Made by a program: the position numbers and the translations under genes | Origin: Candidatus Neomarinimicrobiota bacterium | GTDB lineage: Bacteria > Fidelibacterota > Marinisomatia > Marinisomatales > TCS55 | Assembly (NCBI GenBank): GCA_018651745.1 | Contig: JABIDL010000011.1 | Span: forward strand, 1-64,000 | DNA: 64,000 nt | Direction of reading: 5' to 3' | Shown here: positions 51,478 through 60,258 of the stretch, one piece after another | How positions within the stretch are numbered: position 1 is the stretch's first letter | Layout: each line of letters begins with the position of its first letter | Notes under the pieces: generated by a model | The model's input: the letters and a program-made list of their open reading frames with translations, nothing else | Told to the model about the DNA's origin: nothing | Database searches by the model: none

Positions 51478-52317
51478 CTACCAATCCTCATCGTCACTTT
51501 CTTCTTCAAAATATTCTGCTTGTTCATCTAGCCAAGCTTGATATCCGGCTTTATCGTGAACCGTTAAATATCCTTTCATGCGGTAATGACCAAGTCCGCA
51601 GAGTTGAGCGCAGGCGATTTGGAAACCTTTTTCAACTTCAGGTAGTGTGTCCCGAGTGGTTCCATTGAGAGATTCAATAAATTCTTTAGAGGTCATCGAT
51701 GCTTCAAACCACACAGGAATACTCATTCCCGGTACCGCATCTTGTTTTACTCTGAATTCAGGAAGAAAAAAGCTATGAATCACGTCCTTAGATGAAAGAT
51801 CAATACGAATAGGTTTATTAACGGGGATATGAAGTTGATTCACCATCACAAAATCATCAGCAGCGTTGGGATCTTCTCTATCAATCCCAATTGGGTTTTC
51901 TGCTTCGTCAACTAATGTGATATCCCGATTCCCAAATTTTCCATCTTCTCCAGGATAATGGATATTCCAAGCAAACTGCTGAGCGATTACTCTTATTTCT
52001 TCTGCGCCTGATGCGCTATTAGGAACATCATTTACACGAGTTGCCCAAATTGGGATTGCGAATCCAATTAAAATAACAAATTCAATAACTGCTACAGCCA
52101 CTTCCAACCCAGAAGAAAGATGGCTTTGCACACCTGTATAATCAGCTTTGGGATTTCTTGATTTTCTAAATCGAATTAAGGTATAGATAAAGAAGAGCCC
52201 CCACCCTACAAACAGAAATAGCATAAGCCAGTGAAATAAAACCATAACTTCATCTATTGATCCCCCATGAGATGATGCATTTATGGGTAATCCATATTTT
52301 CTTAAAAGATCTAACAC
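51478..52317 (-). CDS. coxB: Cytochrome c oxidase subunit II (first operon)
   Basis: A 279-residue protein with two N-terminal helices and a CuA cupredoxin domain: His in DVIHSFFLPEFRVKQDAVPGM, then CAQLCGLGHYRM (C-x3-C-x3-H-x2-M), so all CuA ligands are present. A 15-residue insertion (ESLNGTTRDTLPEVEK) precedes the Cys motif, and the C-terminus is acidic (FEEESDDEDW). There is no CXXCH, so it is not a cytochrome c-fused caa3 type. Confidence 0.93.
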   Translation of the reverse strand: MLDLLRKYGLPINASSHGGSIDEVMVLFHWLMLFLFVGWGLFFIYTLIRFRKSRNPKADYTGVQSHLSSGLEVAVAVIEFVILIGFAIPIWATRVNDVPNSASGAEEIRVIAQQFAWNIHYPGEDGKFGNRDITLVDEAENPIGIDREDPNAADDFVMVNQLHIPVNKPIRIDLSSKDVIHSFFLPEFRVKQDAVPGMSIPVWFEASMTSKEFIESLNGTTRDTLPEVEKGFQIACAQLCGLGHYRMKGYLTVHDKAGYQAWLDEQAEYFEEESDDEDW

Positions 52318-52329
52318 AAGTTTTCCCTC

Positions 52330-52563
52330 CTAAATATCTTTCTTTTGTGCTTTGAATTTCTTTGCCCTGTTTTTCAATCGAATCATAACAGTAGCAACAC
52401 TTCCAAGCATTGTTCCAGTAACGCCCAGCAATGTCATAATTGCCCAGTTCATTCCAATAGTCGCGGGGTCATCAGACGCGCCATAACAGGTTGCACATGC
52501 AAATGTAATATGTGGGAATAAAAAAAGGCCGGTTATTATCATTAATCGAAGCATATCAACCAA
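52330..52563 (-). CDS. Small CxxC membrane protein of the oxidase operon
   Basis: A 77-residue protein with a signal-like helix, then ACATCYGASDDPATIG and a second helix (WAIMTLLGVTGTMLGSVAT) and a basic tail. The CxxC motif just outside the first helix followed by Gly-Ala-Ser-Asp is shared with the small protein at 56012-56191 in the second oxidase operon. Perhaps involved in copper or cytochrome assembly; I know no name for it. Confidence 0.75.
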   Translation of the reverse strand: MVDMLRLMIITGLFLFPHITFACATCYGASDDPATIGMNWAIMTLLGVTGTMLGSVATVMIRLKNRAKKFKAQKKDI

Positions 52564-52564
52564 A

Positions 52565-52762
52565 TTAAATGGTTTTGAATTTCTTAATCATTTTTTGAAG
52601 ATAAATGATAAGCCCAGAGCCACTTATTAATCCAAGAACTCCAAAAACTGTAGAAAAACTCACATAATTTGACAGATTCTGAAGTTGCCAAAATCCATAT
52701 CCTAGGGTAACTACAATTGAAATAGAAATAAAAAATATGTGAAACGATTTTAAACTTAGCAT
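52565..52762 (-). CDS. Small two-helix membrane protein
   Basis: A 65-residue protein of two helices (IFFISISIVVTLGYGFW and VFGVLGLISGSGLIIYL) with a basic end (QKMIKKFKTI). It sits one base from the CxxC protein and two bases from subunit IV, so it is surely translated with the operon. No family recognised; probably an accessory or small structural subunit. Confidence 0.65.
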   Translation of the reverse strand: MLSLKSFHIFFISISIVVTLGYGFWQLQNLSNYVSFSTVFGVLGLISGSGLIIYLQKMIKKFKTI

Positions 52763-52764
52763 CT

Positions 52765-53070
52765 TTAAATCACCGCTTGATCTGTAAAAGCTATATAAGG
52801 CAAAAACATAATTGTAATTAAAAAGAAGAATGTCAATCCTAAAACTGCTAAGACCGTTGTTCTTTCAGAAAACAAATGCATAAAATACCCTGCTACAAGC
52901 GTTCCTTTAACGGTAGCAATGATAATGGCGAGAAAAAAGGATTCTCCCGAACTTAAATCAAGATAAGATGCCGCAACGGTTACAACTGTTAAAACAGCTA
53001 AAGCTGCAAAAACACCTATATAAATTTTGACACTTTTTTTTATGTCTTCTGTACTATGTCCACTCATCAT
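52765..53070 (-). CDS. Cytochrome c oxidase subunit IV (prokaryotic type)
   Basis: A 101-residue protein with three helices (VYIGVFAALAVLTVVTVAA, FLAIIIATVKGTLVAGYFMHL, LGLTFFFLITIMFLPYIAF). The KGTLVAGYFMHLFSE segment is the family hallmark. It stabilises the aa3 oxidase. Located seven bases after the subunit III gene. Confidence 0.88.
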   Translation of the reverse strand: MMSGHSTEDIKKSVKIYIGVFAALAVLTVVTVAASYLDLSSGESFFLAIIIATVKGTLVAGYFMHLFSERTTVLAVLGLTFFFLITIMFLPYIAFTDQAVI

Positions 53071-53076
53071 TATCTC

Positions 53077-53673
53077 CTAAAGTAAGTAAAGTACCGGGAA
53101 AAGAAAAATCCAGACTAAATCAACAAAATGCCAATATAGTCCGACAATTTCAATTCTATTAGTAAATCGTTCTGACTCAGTTCTTATCATTTTAGACCCG
53201 GGAAATAAAAAATAGAAAATGACAATCATCCCTCCAATTATATGAAGCATATGAAGTCCAGTTAAGGTGAAATAAATAGCAAAAAAGGTGGATGTTTCAG
53301 GGAAAATTCCATGATGAAATTTCGCAGTATATTCAAAATACTTTACAACTAAAAACACTCCTGCTAATAACAGTGTGGTTCCTAGGTAGATTTTGAATTT
53401 CTTCTGTTCATCCAATTTTAGTGAAACCCACGACATGATCATGGTTACACTGGATGAAATCAAAACTAAGGTGTTAAACGTAGCTAATGGGATATTTAAT
53501 TCGCTAGATCCACTAATAAATGCGCCAGTCACATCTCCCATTCTCAGAAAAACATAGGCAGAAAACAAGCCACCAAATAACATGACTTCCGAGGCCAAAA
53601 AAAGCCAAATACCCAGTTTGGCATTAAACATGCCAGTATCTTGTCTTTCTTCTACATTATATGGAATCTCCAT
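53077..53673 (-). CDS. coxC: Cytochrome c oxidase subunit III (first operon)
   Basis: A 198-residue protein with about five helices: KLGIWLFLASEVMLFGGLFSAYVFLRM, ATFNTLVLISSSVTMIMSW, FFAIYFTLTGLHMLHIIGG and GLYWHFVDLVWIFLFPVLYLL, the last two being the classic COX3 signature with the E-V-M-L-F and H-F-V-D-L-V-W motifs. Sits between subunits I and IV. Confidence 0.93.
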   Translation of the reverse strand: MEIPYNVEERQDTGMFNAKLGIWLFLASEVMLFGGLFSAYVFLRMGDVTGAFISGSSELNIPLATFNTLVLISSSVTMIMSWVSLKLDEQKKFKIYLGTTLLLAGVFLVVKYFEYTAKFHHGIFPETSTFFAIYFTLTGLHMLHIIGGMIVIFYFLFPGSKMIRTESERFTNRIEIVGLYWHFVDLVWIFLFPVLYLL

Positions 53674-53685
53674 TAAAATCCTTTC

Positions 53686-55407
53686 TTACGCTTCAGATTG
53701 TGGGGTAAAATCTTTATCAGCCCCCGGGACACTATACTCATAAGGTCCACGATGAACTTCTGGAATAACTTCAAAATTTCGATGAGGCAACGGAGGTGAA
53801 GGTGCATCTGTCCATTCCAAAGTTGTGGCTTCCCAGTGATTACTTTCTGCTTTCTCGCCCGACTTCATACTTTTGATTAAATTATAGATAAACGGGATTT
53901 GTGCTAAGCCCAATAACCATGCGGATGCTGACATTACTTCATTTAGCCAAAGAGTGTCGGTTGCGTGTGCGTAGGTAACGCCGCCATCCCACAATCTCCG
54001 TGAAATTCCAGCCAATCCTTGAACAAACATTGGCATAAATATACCATTAATAAATAGCATTGAAAGCCAAAAGTGAATTTTCCCCAACGTTTCATTCAAT
54101 AGTTTACCAGTCATTTTTGGAAACCAGTAATATACGCCTGCAAATAGCGCAAAGATGGTTCCAGGTGCAACAACATAATGAAAATGACCAATTACATAAT
54201 AAGTATCATGAAGATGAATGTCCGAAGCTGCAATTCCTAAAGGTAACCCCGTTAGCCCACCAATACCAAACATTGGAAGGAAACCCAATGCGAAAAGCAT
54301 GGCCGAATTATATCGAATGGATGCCCCCCAAAGAGAAATAAACATCGCGGTTAAAATAACTACCGAAGGAACAGAAATGATCATTGTTGTGGTTTGAAAA
54401 AAAGCACTAATGGTAGCACCCATTCCTGTCATGAACATATGATGCGCCCAAACAATAAAGGACATGAATCCTAAAAAGACTGAAGCATAAACAATTGATC
54501 TATATCCCCAAAGTGGTTTCCTTGTGTTATTTGCTAATACCTCTGCGACAATTCCCATTGCGGGCAGAATAAGTACATATACTTCTGGGTGGGCAAGAAA
54601 CCAAAACATATGCTGCCATAATAATGGACTACCGCCACCACGATCAACCAATACTTCGCCGGAAACAACCAAACCCGATGGTAGAAAAAAGCTTGTATCC
54701 AAAAGGCGATCCATTAATTGAAGTACGCCGGCTGCTTCTAAAGGTGGGAAAGCCAAAAGCAAAAGAAATCCTGTTACAAACTGGGCCCATACAAAGAATG
54801 GCAATCTCATCCATGTAAGGCCTTTGGCCCGCAGTTGAACAATAGTTGTTATTGTATTTACAGAACCCAACAGAGATGATGTAATCAGTAGAACCATTCC
54901 AAAAAGCCAAACTGTTTGGCCTGTGGTGGCAATAACAGCCAATGGCGGGTAGGACGTCCAACCAGAATTTGCTGCACCACCGGGGACAAAGAAACCAACC
55001 ATCATCACAACCCCACCTGCGAAATAACACCAAAAACTTGTCATATTTAATTTGGGAAAAGCCATATCCGGTGCCCCAATTTGAAGGGGAACAAAATAGT
55101 TGCCAAATGCGCCTACTGCGAGTGGGACAACACCTAAAAATATCATGATAGTACCATGCATGGCACCTAATGAATTATACATTTCAGGCAGGATAATTCC
55201 GTTATCACCAAAAAGCCACCCGAACCAAGGTATGGGTTGTTCTGGATATGCCAACTGCCATCTCATCATCATCATGAGACAAAATCCAAAAAACAAAAAA
55301 ATCAATGCTGTAATGCCGTATTGCAGACCGATAACTTTATGGTCTATAGAGAAAATATATTTTCTCCAAAATGACTCTTCGTGAGTCGTATCTGAATGTC
55401 CGCTCAT
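53686..55407 (-). CDS. coxA: Cytochrome c oxidase subunit I (first operon)
   Basis: A 573-residue heme-copper oxidase catalytic subunit with 12 helices. Heme and CuB ligands are present: the first His in NSLGAMHGTIMIFLG, LAHPEVYVLILP (CuB His with cross-linked Tyr), VWAHHMFMTG and YYVIGHFHYVVAPG. The Glu of HPEV marks an A1-type oxidase. The gene opens the first operon: I, III, IV, two small proteins, II, ctaA, ctaB, sco, DUF420. The final ~40 residues are a soluble tail. Confidence 0.95.
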   Translation of the reverse strand: MSGHSDTTHEESFWRKYIFSIDHKVIGLQYGITALIFLFFGFCLMMMMRWQLAYPEQPIPWFGWLFGDNGIILPEMYNSLGAMHGTIMIFLGVVPLAVGAFGNYFVPLQIGAPDMAFPKLNMTSFWCYFAGGVVMMVGFFVPGGAANSGWTSYPPLAVIATTGQTVWLFGMVLLITSSLLGSVNTITTIVQLRAKGLTWMRLPFFVWAQFVTGFLLLLAFPPLEAAGVLQLMDRLLDTSFFLPSGLVVSGEVLVDRGGGSPLLWQHMFWFLAHPEVYVLILPAMGIVAEVLANNTRKPLWGYRSIVYASVFLGFMSFIVWAHHMFMTGMGATISAFFQTTTMIISVPSVVILTAMFISLWGASIRYNSAMLFALGFLPMFGIGGLTGLPLGIAASDIHLHDTYYVIGHFHYVVAPGTIFALFAGVYYWFPKMTGKLLNETLGKIHFWLSMLFINGIFMPMFVQGLAGISRRLWDGGVTYAHATDTLWLNEVMSASAWLLGLAQIPFIYNLIKSMKSGEKAESNHWEATTLEWTDAPSPPLPHRNFEVIPEVHRGPYEYSVPGADKDFTPQSEA

Positions 55408-55452
55408 AAAATTCCTTTTAGCTTAGTCTTTTTTCGGATATGTTGAATAAAA

Positions 55453-55465
55453 TCGTTAAAAACGA
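55453..55465. promoter_or_regulatory. Short inverted repeat upstream of the first oxidase operon
   Basis: TCGTTAAAAACGA has perfect 5-bp arms around AAA, in the 127-bp gap between the Rrf2 gene and coxA, 46 bases before the coxA start. It could be an operator, possibly for the neighbouring Rrf2 protein, but it does not resemble a known IscR or NsrR site closely. Confidence 0.3.
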
Positions 55466-55534
55466 GATAACAAATATAAATCAGTAAAATTGGTTCCTAC
55501 AAACGGTTATTATATATTCGTGGCTTCCCCTAAA

Positions 55535-55987
55535 TCATCCATTCATTAATTTACGTTTTTTAATTACATTTTTCGCTAAAACATCGAGTGGCTCAGATGA
55601 CATTAATTCTCGAAGTTTACTACGAATTGGTTTCCACTGATCATGGAGAGGGCACGGAGCATCATCTGTGCAAAGATCCAAACCAACAATACACTGTTCT
55701 TTTTCAGGAGGAAGTCCATCAATTGCATAAACGATATCATTCAAGAAAATCTTTTTGGGATCTTTTGCCAGTAATACACCTCCAGTTCTACCACGAACTG
55801 CTTTTATTAATCTCTGCTTCACCAATGTTTGCATGATTTTCGCTAAAAAATGGTATGGGATATTATACTCTGCAGCAATTTTTCGAATCATAACCGGTTT
55901 CTCGGGTTTTGTTTCCGCAAGATAAATCATTGCTTGAATCGCGTACTCTGCTGATTTAGAATAAAGCATAGTGTTGTATTTTACCAT
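55535..55987 (-). CDS. Rrf2-family transcriptional regulator, probably Fe-S
   Basis: A 150-residue regulator with a winged helix at the N-terminus (SAEYAIQAMIYLAE, PYHFLAKIMQTLVKQRLI, VRGRTGGVLLAK) and three cysteines at 99, 106 and 112 (CIVGLDLCTDDAPC), close to the spacing that holds the iron-sulfur cluster in IscR, NsrR and RsrR. ATG at 55969 is an equally possible start. Placed between two oxidase operons, it probably switches between them in response to nitric oxide, oxygen or iron; this is inference. Confidence 0.88.
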   Translation of the reverse strand: MVKYNTMLYSKSAEYAIQAMIYLAETKPEKPVMIRKIAAEYNIPYHFLAKIMQTLVKQRLIKAVRGRTGGVLLAKDPKKIFLNDIVYAIDGLPPEKEQCIVGLDLCTDDAPCPLHDQWKPIRSKLRELMSSEPLDVLAKNVIKKRKLMNG

Positions 55988-56011
55988 AATTATTTCAATC
56001 CTTCAATAAAC

Positions 56012-56191
56012 TTATTTTTGCCTTTTCACATACATAATGAAAAACCCTGATATAATAAACGGGCTAATAATAATACCTAACAAGGGAATATATGCTGAAA
56101 TTGAACTTCCTATCGTATCACCAGCTGCGCAATAAGGGCAGGACAATACCTTCTCAAAAAATAATAGAAATCCGAATGATTTTACATTCAT
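56012..56191 (-). CDS. Small CxxC membrane protein of the second oxidase operon
   Basis: A 59-residue frame from ATG at 56191, three bases after the subunit IV stop. It reads a short hydrophobic start (FGFLLFFEKVLS), then CPYCAAGDTIGSS, a helix (IPLLGIIISPFIISGFFIMY) and a basic end (VKRQK). Layout and the CxxC-[GA]A-[GS]D motif parallel the 77-residue protein at 52330-52563. Short, but position, motif and helix support a real gene. Confidence 0.62.
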   Translation of the reverse strand: MNVKSFGFLLFFEKVLSCPYCAAGDTIGSSISAYIPLLGIIISPFIISGFFIMYVKRQK

Positions 56192-56194
56192 GAT

Positions 56195-56479
56195 TTACAT
56201 TGTCCAGGAATAAGCCAAATCATACATCACTCCCCAAAGGAAATACAACGCAAGTGGAATTGGAAGCGCTATGAGACGACGCAATGTTTTGGTTTCATAT
56301 CTCAAATGCATATATACTAATGCAACCAGCATAATTTTTGTAACAGTGATTGAGAGTAATAACGCAATAAGCCCCATTCTCGGCAATCCTAACCCAATTA
56401 CCCAAACTTCAATCACTGTCAAAATAGCCAGTCCGATGGCATTCCATAAATAGGTTTTTTTATGATCTTCCATTGTCAC
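56195..56479 (-). CDS. Cytochrome c oxidase subunit IV (prokaryotic type, second operon)
   Basis: A 94-residue protein with three helices, starting DHKKTYLWNAIGLAILTVIEVWVIG and containing ITVTKIMLVALVYMHLRYE, the same K-x-x-L-V-A-x-x-x-M-H-L hallmark as the first operon's subunit IV. It ends MYDLAYSWTM. Four bases downstream of subunit III. Confidence 0.86.
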   Translation of the reverse strand: MTMEDHKKTYLWNAIGLAILTVIEVWVIGLGLPRMGLIALLLSITVTKIMLVALVYMHLRYETKTLRRLIALPIPLALYFLWGVMYDLAYSWTM

Positions 56480-56483
56480 TCCT

Positions 56484-57116
56484 TTAAATGAGGTAAATTA
56501 TTGTGAATACAAGAATCCAAACGAGATCTATAAAATGCCAAAACAATCCGGCAATCTCAACACGGTCATAATTATCAGCAGAAAACTTTTGTTTTAATGC
56601 CATTGATAGAATAACAGATAAATAAATTACTCCAGATAAAACATGAAGACCATGAAACATGGTTGTTACATAAAATACAGATCCATAAATGCCTGTAGTT
56701 GGCAAAAATTGATCTCCAGGAATCCCGACTGCCGCTAAGAGATTTCCTAAATGTTCACCACCCATAATAAAATGGGAATATTCCCAAACTTGAATACCAA
56801 GAAACATGACACCACCTGCAATAGTAAAAGCTAAATATTTGATTAACCCATTTTGGTCATCTTTAAGAATAGAGTTCAATGCCATTACCATGGTAAAACT
56901 GCTGCAAATTAAAAGGAAAGTATTAAAAGCGGTCAGTGGTACGTTTAAAACAGACCCAGCGATAGGCCAAGTTTCTGTTGATATTCTTAAGCCGAGTCCG
57001 CCGATTATAATCGCTCCAAAGGTTAATCCATCCATTACGATAAATAACCACATCCCCAATTTTCCGGTGGTGGCTTTTCCAAAAAAAGATTTATTCATTG
57101 GTATTGCTTGATCCAT
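56484..57116 (-). CDS. Cytochrome c oxidase subunit III (second operon)
   Basis: About 210 residues from the ATG at 57116, chosen for the AAGGAA ribosome site; the upstream open part overlaps the preceding gene. KLGMWLFIVMDGLTFGAIIIGGLGL, AFNTFLLICSSFTMVMALN, FYVTTMFHGLHVLSGVIYL and GLFWHFIDLVWILVFTIIYLI follow COX3 order. One of two COX3-like genes in this operon. Confidence 0.9.
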   Translation of the reverse strand: MDQAIPMNKSFFGKATTGKLGMWLFIVMDGLTFGAIIIGGLGLRISTETWPIAGSVLNVPLTAFNTFLLICSSFTMVMALNSILKDDQNGLIKYLAFTIAGGVMFLGIQVWEYSHFIMGGEHLGNLLAAVGIPGDQFLPTTGIYGSVFYVTTMFHGLHVLSGVIYLSVILSMALKQKFSADNYDRVEIAGLFWHFIDLVWILVFTIIYLI

Positions 57117-57126
57117 TGTATTCCTT

Positions 57127-57711
57127 TCATAATATGATGATAAAAAACACGAAGATAATACACCACAAAACAGTGAGGAAATGCCAAAACCATCCAATCA
57201 TTTGATATCGAACGGATTTCACTTGGCGGTTATTTTTAAGTTGATACCCTAACCAGCATAAAATTGATAAACCTACAATTAGATGAACCGCGTGGACAGC
57301 GCCAATCAAATAAACCATTCCTGCAAGAACATTACCATTGCTTGTAAATCCTATGCCAACTAACATTAGCCATAATTTAATTTGGCCGAATAAGAATACA
57401 ATTCCAAAGAAGGCGCTGGCGTACAAATAGTTGAAATTTGTCGTCCCATTTCTCACATTCCATCGGTTATAAGATGAATGAAACATTAAACTACTCAAAA
57501 TCAAAAGAAGGGTGGTTACGCCGGCCACTATAATTGTGTCCCCATTTAGGTTAATGGTTGCCAATTCCTTAGCCACCATTGCAGAAAATGTTGCTAGAAA
57601 AGTAACAAAGAGCATTATAATTCCACCCAAAGAAACAAGAACCCCCATTTTAGATGTGTCCATATCACATTCTATTCGAAGCGAATCAGCAGACTGTACT
57701 TGTGGACTCAT
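57127..57711 (-). CDS. Second COX3-like subunit, possibly divergent
   Basis: A 194-residue protein with five helices. It shares the subunit III plan (VGLSILCWLGYQL, MIGWFWHFLTVLWCIIFVFFIIIL) but lacks the usual HVxDxVW residues in the last helix (WHFLTVLWC). Overlaps the coxA stop as ATGA. A pair of different COX3-like proteins in one operon is also known for some bo3/aa3 enzymes, where one takes the place of subunit III's N-terminal half. Confidence 0.8.
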   Translation of the reverse strand: MSPQVQSADSLRIECDMDTSKMGVLVSLGGIIMLFVTFLATFSAMVAKELATINLNGDTIIVAGVTTLLLILSSLMFHSSYNRWNVRNGTTNFNYLYASAFFGIVFLFGQIKLWLMLVGIGFTSNGNVLAGMVYLIGAVHAVHLIVGLSILCWLGYQLKNNRQVKSVRYQMIGWFWHFLTVLWCIIFVFFIIIL

Positions 57712-59420
57712 GATTCATTTCCAATTTTGACAGTTTGACAAACCCAATCTGCGTCTTTCACATTGGGATTACTGTACTCATGCGGACCGTTAACCACCTG
57801 AGGGGCTGTGCTAAAATTTCCATGAGCAATGGGATAGTCCATTGTCCATTCTAATGTATTCGATTTCCATGGATTATTTTCTGCCACTTTTCCTTTTACC
57901 ATTGAATGAATAAAATTATATAAAAACAAGATTTGGAAAGCACCAAGTATAAATGCCGAAATTGTTATAAAAATATTGATATCTGCCAATGGCTTTAGGA
58001 ATTCAAATTCACCCGGATTATATAATCTACGGTGCTGACCCGCATACCCAGTAGCCATCATGTTAAAGAAGACTAGATTAATCGATATAAATGTTCCCCA
58101 GAAATGAATTTTACTTAGAAGAGGGTTCAGCATTCGACCAAACATCCTTGGATACCAGTAAGCAATTGCAGCATATCCACCAAATAATACAGATGCAGCC
58201 ATGGTGTAATGGAAGTGACCCACAACAAACATGGTATCGTGAAGATAAATATCAGCTGTAACTGTCGCATTATAAAGTCCTGTAAGCCCACCTATAGCAA
58301 ATACCCAAATCACGGCCATAGTATGCAACATCGGGGGGTCAAAATGAAGGGACCCACGCCAAAGTGTTGCTAACCAGTTGAAAAAGAAAATAGAGGATGG
58401 AATGCTAATTAGAAGCGTTAGAAACATAAAAGTTTTCCCCAACAAAGGACTCATCCCCGTGGTGTACATATGATGCCCCCAAACGACTGAACTTAGGACC
58501 ACGATCGTACTCATACATATAACTGTAATTTTAGCACCAAATGCCGGTTTCCTTGAAAAAACCGAGAGTAATTCAGATACAATCCCCCATACGGGCAAAA
58601 TCAAGATATACACTTCTGGATGTCCAAAAATCCAGAATACATGCTGGAATAATAAAGGATCACCGCCGCCGCCTGCGGCTAAACGCCCTGCCAAAAAGAA
58701 TTGAGTTCCCAGTAATTGGTCAGTCAATAACATAATCAATCCAGCAGCAATGACCGGGACAAAAATGACATTTAAAATGGATGCAAGCCACAATCCCCAC
58801 ACAGACAGGGGCATGCGAAAATAGGTCATTCCCGGTGCTCGGAGCCTGATGACTGTAATGACATAATTAATGGCACCCATCATTGTGGCCACACCCATGA
58901 GTGTAATGGACAACGTCCAGAAAGCCTGACCCAAACCAGGTATCCCCCCTGCCGGTAAACTCAGGGGTGGATAGGAAGTCCAACCACCCGAAGCTACACC
59001 CAACGGTAAAAAATATGAAACCAATAACACCACTCCCGAAAGAAAGAATGTCCAAAATGAGAGCATATTCAATGTTGGGAAAGCCATATCCTTGGCACCA
59101 ATCTGAAGCGGAATCACAAAATTCCCGAAAGCACCGATTAATAATGGCGTTATTGCCCAGAATATCATAATGGTACCATGCATAGTAAATAATTGATTAT
59201 AAACATCAGGAGTGATCATTCCCGCTTCTCCATTCACTATAGATCCAAATAGCCACCATGGAACCGGCTGCTCCGGGTATGCCAACTGCCACCGGATAAG
59301 CATGGCCTGGAATCCACCGAAAAGTAGAAAAAATATTCCGAGAAATAAAAATTGTTTACCAATCGTTTTATGATCGGTCGAAAAAATATGGGTACTCATA
59401 ATCGATTTTGAACTGCTCAT
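57708..59420 (-). CDS. Cytochrome c oxidase subunit I (second operon)
   Basis: About 570 residues from the ATG at 59420, chosen because it overlaps the subunit II stop (ATGA) and has GGAATT upstream. Ligands: TMHGTIMIFWA, IFGHPEVYILILP (CuB His, Tyr, Glu), VWGHHMYTTG and FVVGHFHYTMA. It has the same length and topology as the first coxA but clearly different sequence, so it is an old paralogue rather than a recent duplicate. Confidence 0.95.
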   Translation of the reverse strand: MSSSKSIMSTHIFSTDHKTIGKQFLFLGIFFLLFGGFQAMLIRWQLAYPEQPVPWWLFGSIVNGEAGMITPDVYNQLFTMHGTIMIFWAITPLLIGAFGNFVIPLQIGAKDMAFPTLNMLSFWTFFLSGVVLLVSYFLPLGVASGGWTSYPPLSLPAGGIPGLGQAFWTLSITLMGVATMMGAINYVITVIRLRAPGMTYFRMPLSVWGLWLASILNVIFVPVIAAGLIMLLTDQLLGTQFFLAGRLAAGGGGDPLLFQHVFWIFGHPEVYILILPVWGIVSELLSVFSRKPAFGAKITVICMSTIVVLSSVVWGHHMYTTGMSPLLGKTFMFLTLLISIPSSIFFFNWLATLWRGSLHFDPPMLHTMAVIWVFAIGGLTGLYNATVTADIYLHDTMFVVGHFHYTMAASVLFGGYAAIAYWYPRMFGRMLNPLLSKIHFWGTFISINLVFFNMMATGYAGQHRRLYNPGEFEFLKPLADINIFITISAFILGAFQILFLYNFIHSMVKGKVAENNPWKSNTLEWTMDYPIAHGNFSTAPQVVNGPHEYSNPNVKDADWVCQTVKIGNES

Positions 59421-60223
59421 TTTAATTCCTTCCATTGCCATCCCCATTTTGTTGGAACACCTTCATCCTCTTCCTCAAATCCCCAATCGTCGTCGTCGTC
59501 AGTCACTTCCGGTTCCTGAGCGACAATCCAATTATCAAATTCATCTTTTGACTCTACAGTAAGAAAACCCTTCATTTTAAAATGGCTATTCCCACATAAT
59601 TCAGCACAGGCAAATTCATAATCTCCTGTCTCTTTTGCCTGAAACCACATGGCCGTAACCATCCCCGGTGTTGCATCTTGCTTATACCTGAAATTGGGTA
59701 GATAAAACGAATGAATGACATCGTAGGTAGTCAGTTGGACCACAATGGGCGTATTCACAGGAATATGTAAAATGTTTTGTGGAGGCACAATATCATCGTT
59801 TGTACCAAAAATATCATCATCCCCAGGATAACGAATATTCCAAGCATACTGTTGTGGCATAATTTCTATCCTGACAACATCTTCTCCTTTGGGAAATTTC
59901 CAGAATGCTTCTTTTAAATCTTTAAATGCCATGGATTCAATCACCACATCGATTGAGAAAAATACTAAAAGACCCATAGCGACTGTCAAATAACGGTGTT
60001 TTTTAGTATTACCTAAATCATAAACTGCATGAGGGTGTTTACGTGCATTATAACGCCAAATAAAAAATATGAGTGACACAACCACAATACCAAAATAAAG
60101 CGTAATAACAAAATCTGTGTATTGGATGACATTATCGATTCTATACCCATTCAAAGAAATATCTTTAGGTGGATCCACTAACCATATTCCCCCTGTCATT
60201 GTTTTTATTATTTTTTTCATCAT
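59417..60223 (-). CDS. Cytochrome c oxidase subunit II (second operon)
   Basis: A 268-residue protein with two N-terminal helices and a complete CuA site: DVIHSFYLPNFRYKQDATPGM and CAELCGNSHFKM. The C-terminal tail is very acidic (DDDDDWGFEEEDEG) and then ends WGWQWKELK, resembling the shorter acidic tail of the first operon's subunit II. No cytochrome c domain. First core subunit of this operon. Confidence 0.93.
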   Translation of the reverse strand: MMKKIIKTMTGGIWLVDPPKDISLNGYRIDNVIQYTDFVITLYFGIVVVSLIFFIWRYNARKHPHAVYDLGNTKKHRYLTVAMGLLVFFSIDVVIESMAFKDLKEAFWKFPKGEDVVRIEIMPQQYAWNIRYPGDDDIFGTNDDIVPPQNILHIPVNTPIVVQLTTYDVIHSFYLPNFRYKQDATPGMVTAMWFQAKETGDYEFACAELCGNSHFKMKGFLTVESKDEFDNWIVAQEPEVTDDDDDWGFEEEDEGVPTKWGWQWKELK

Positions 60224-60258
60224 TCTGTACTCCTTACAAACTTTAAATCAAATTAATT

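Noticed and set aside
54644-55033. 129-codon minus-strand frame within oxidase subunit I
   Set aside because: Same strand but another frame of a well-supported gene; product rich in Arg, Trp and Ser, typical of a shadow.
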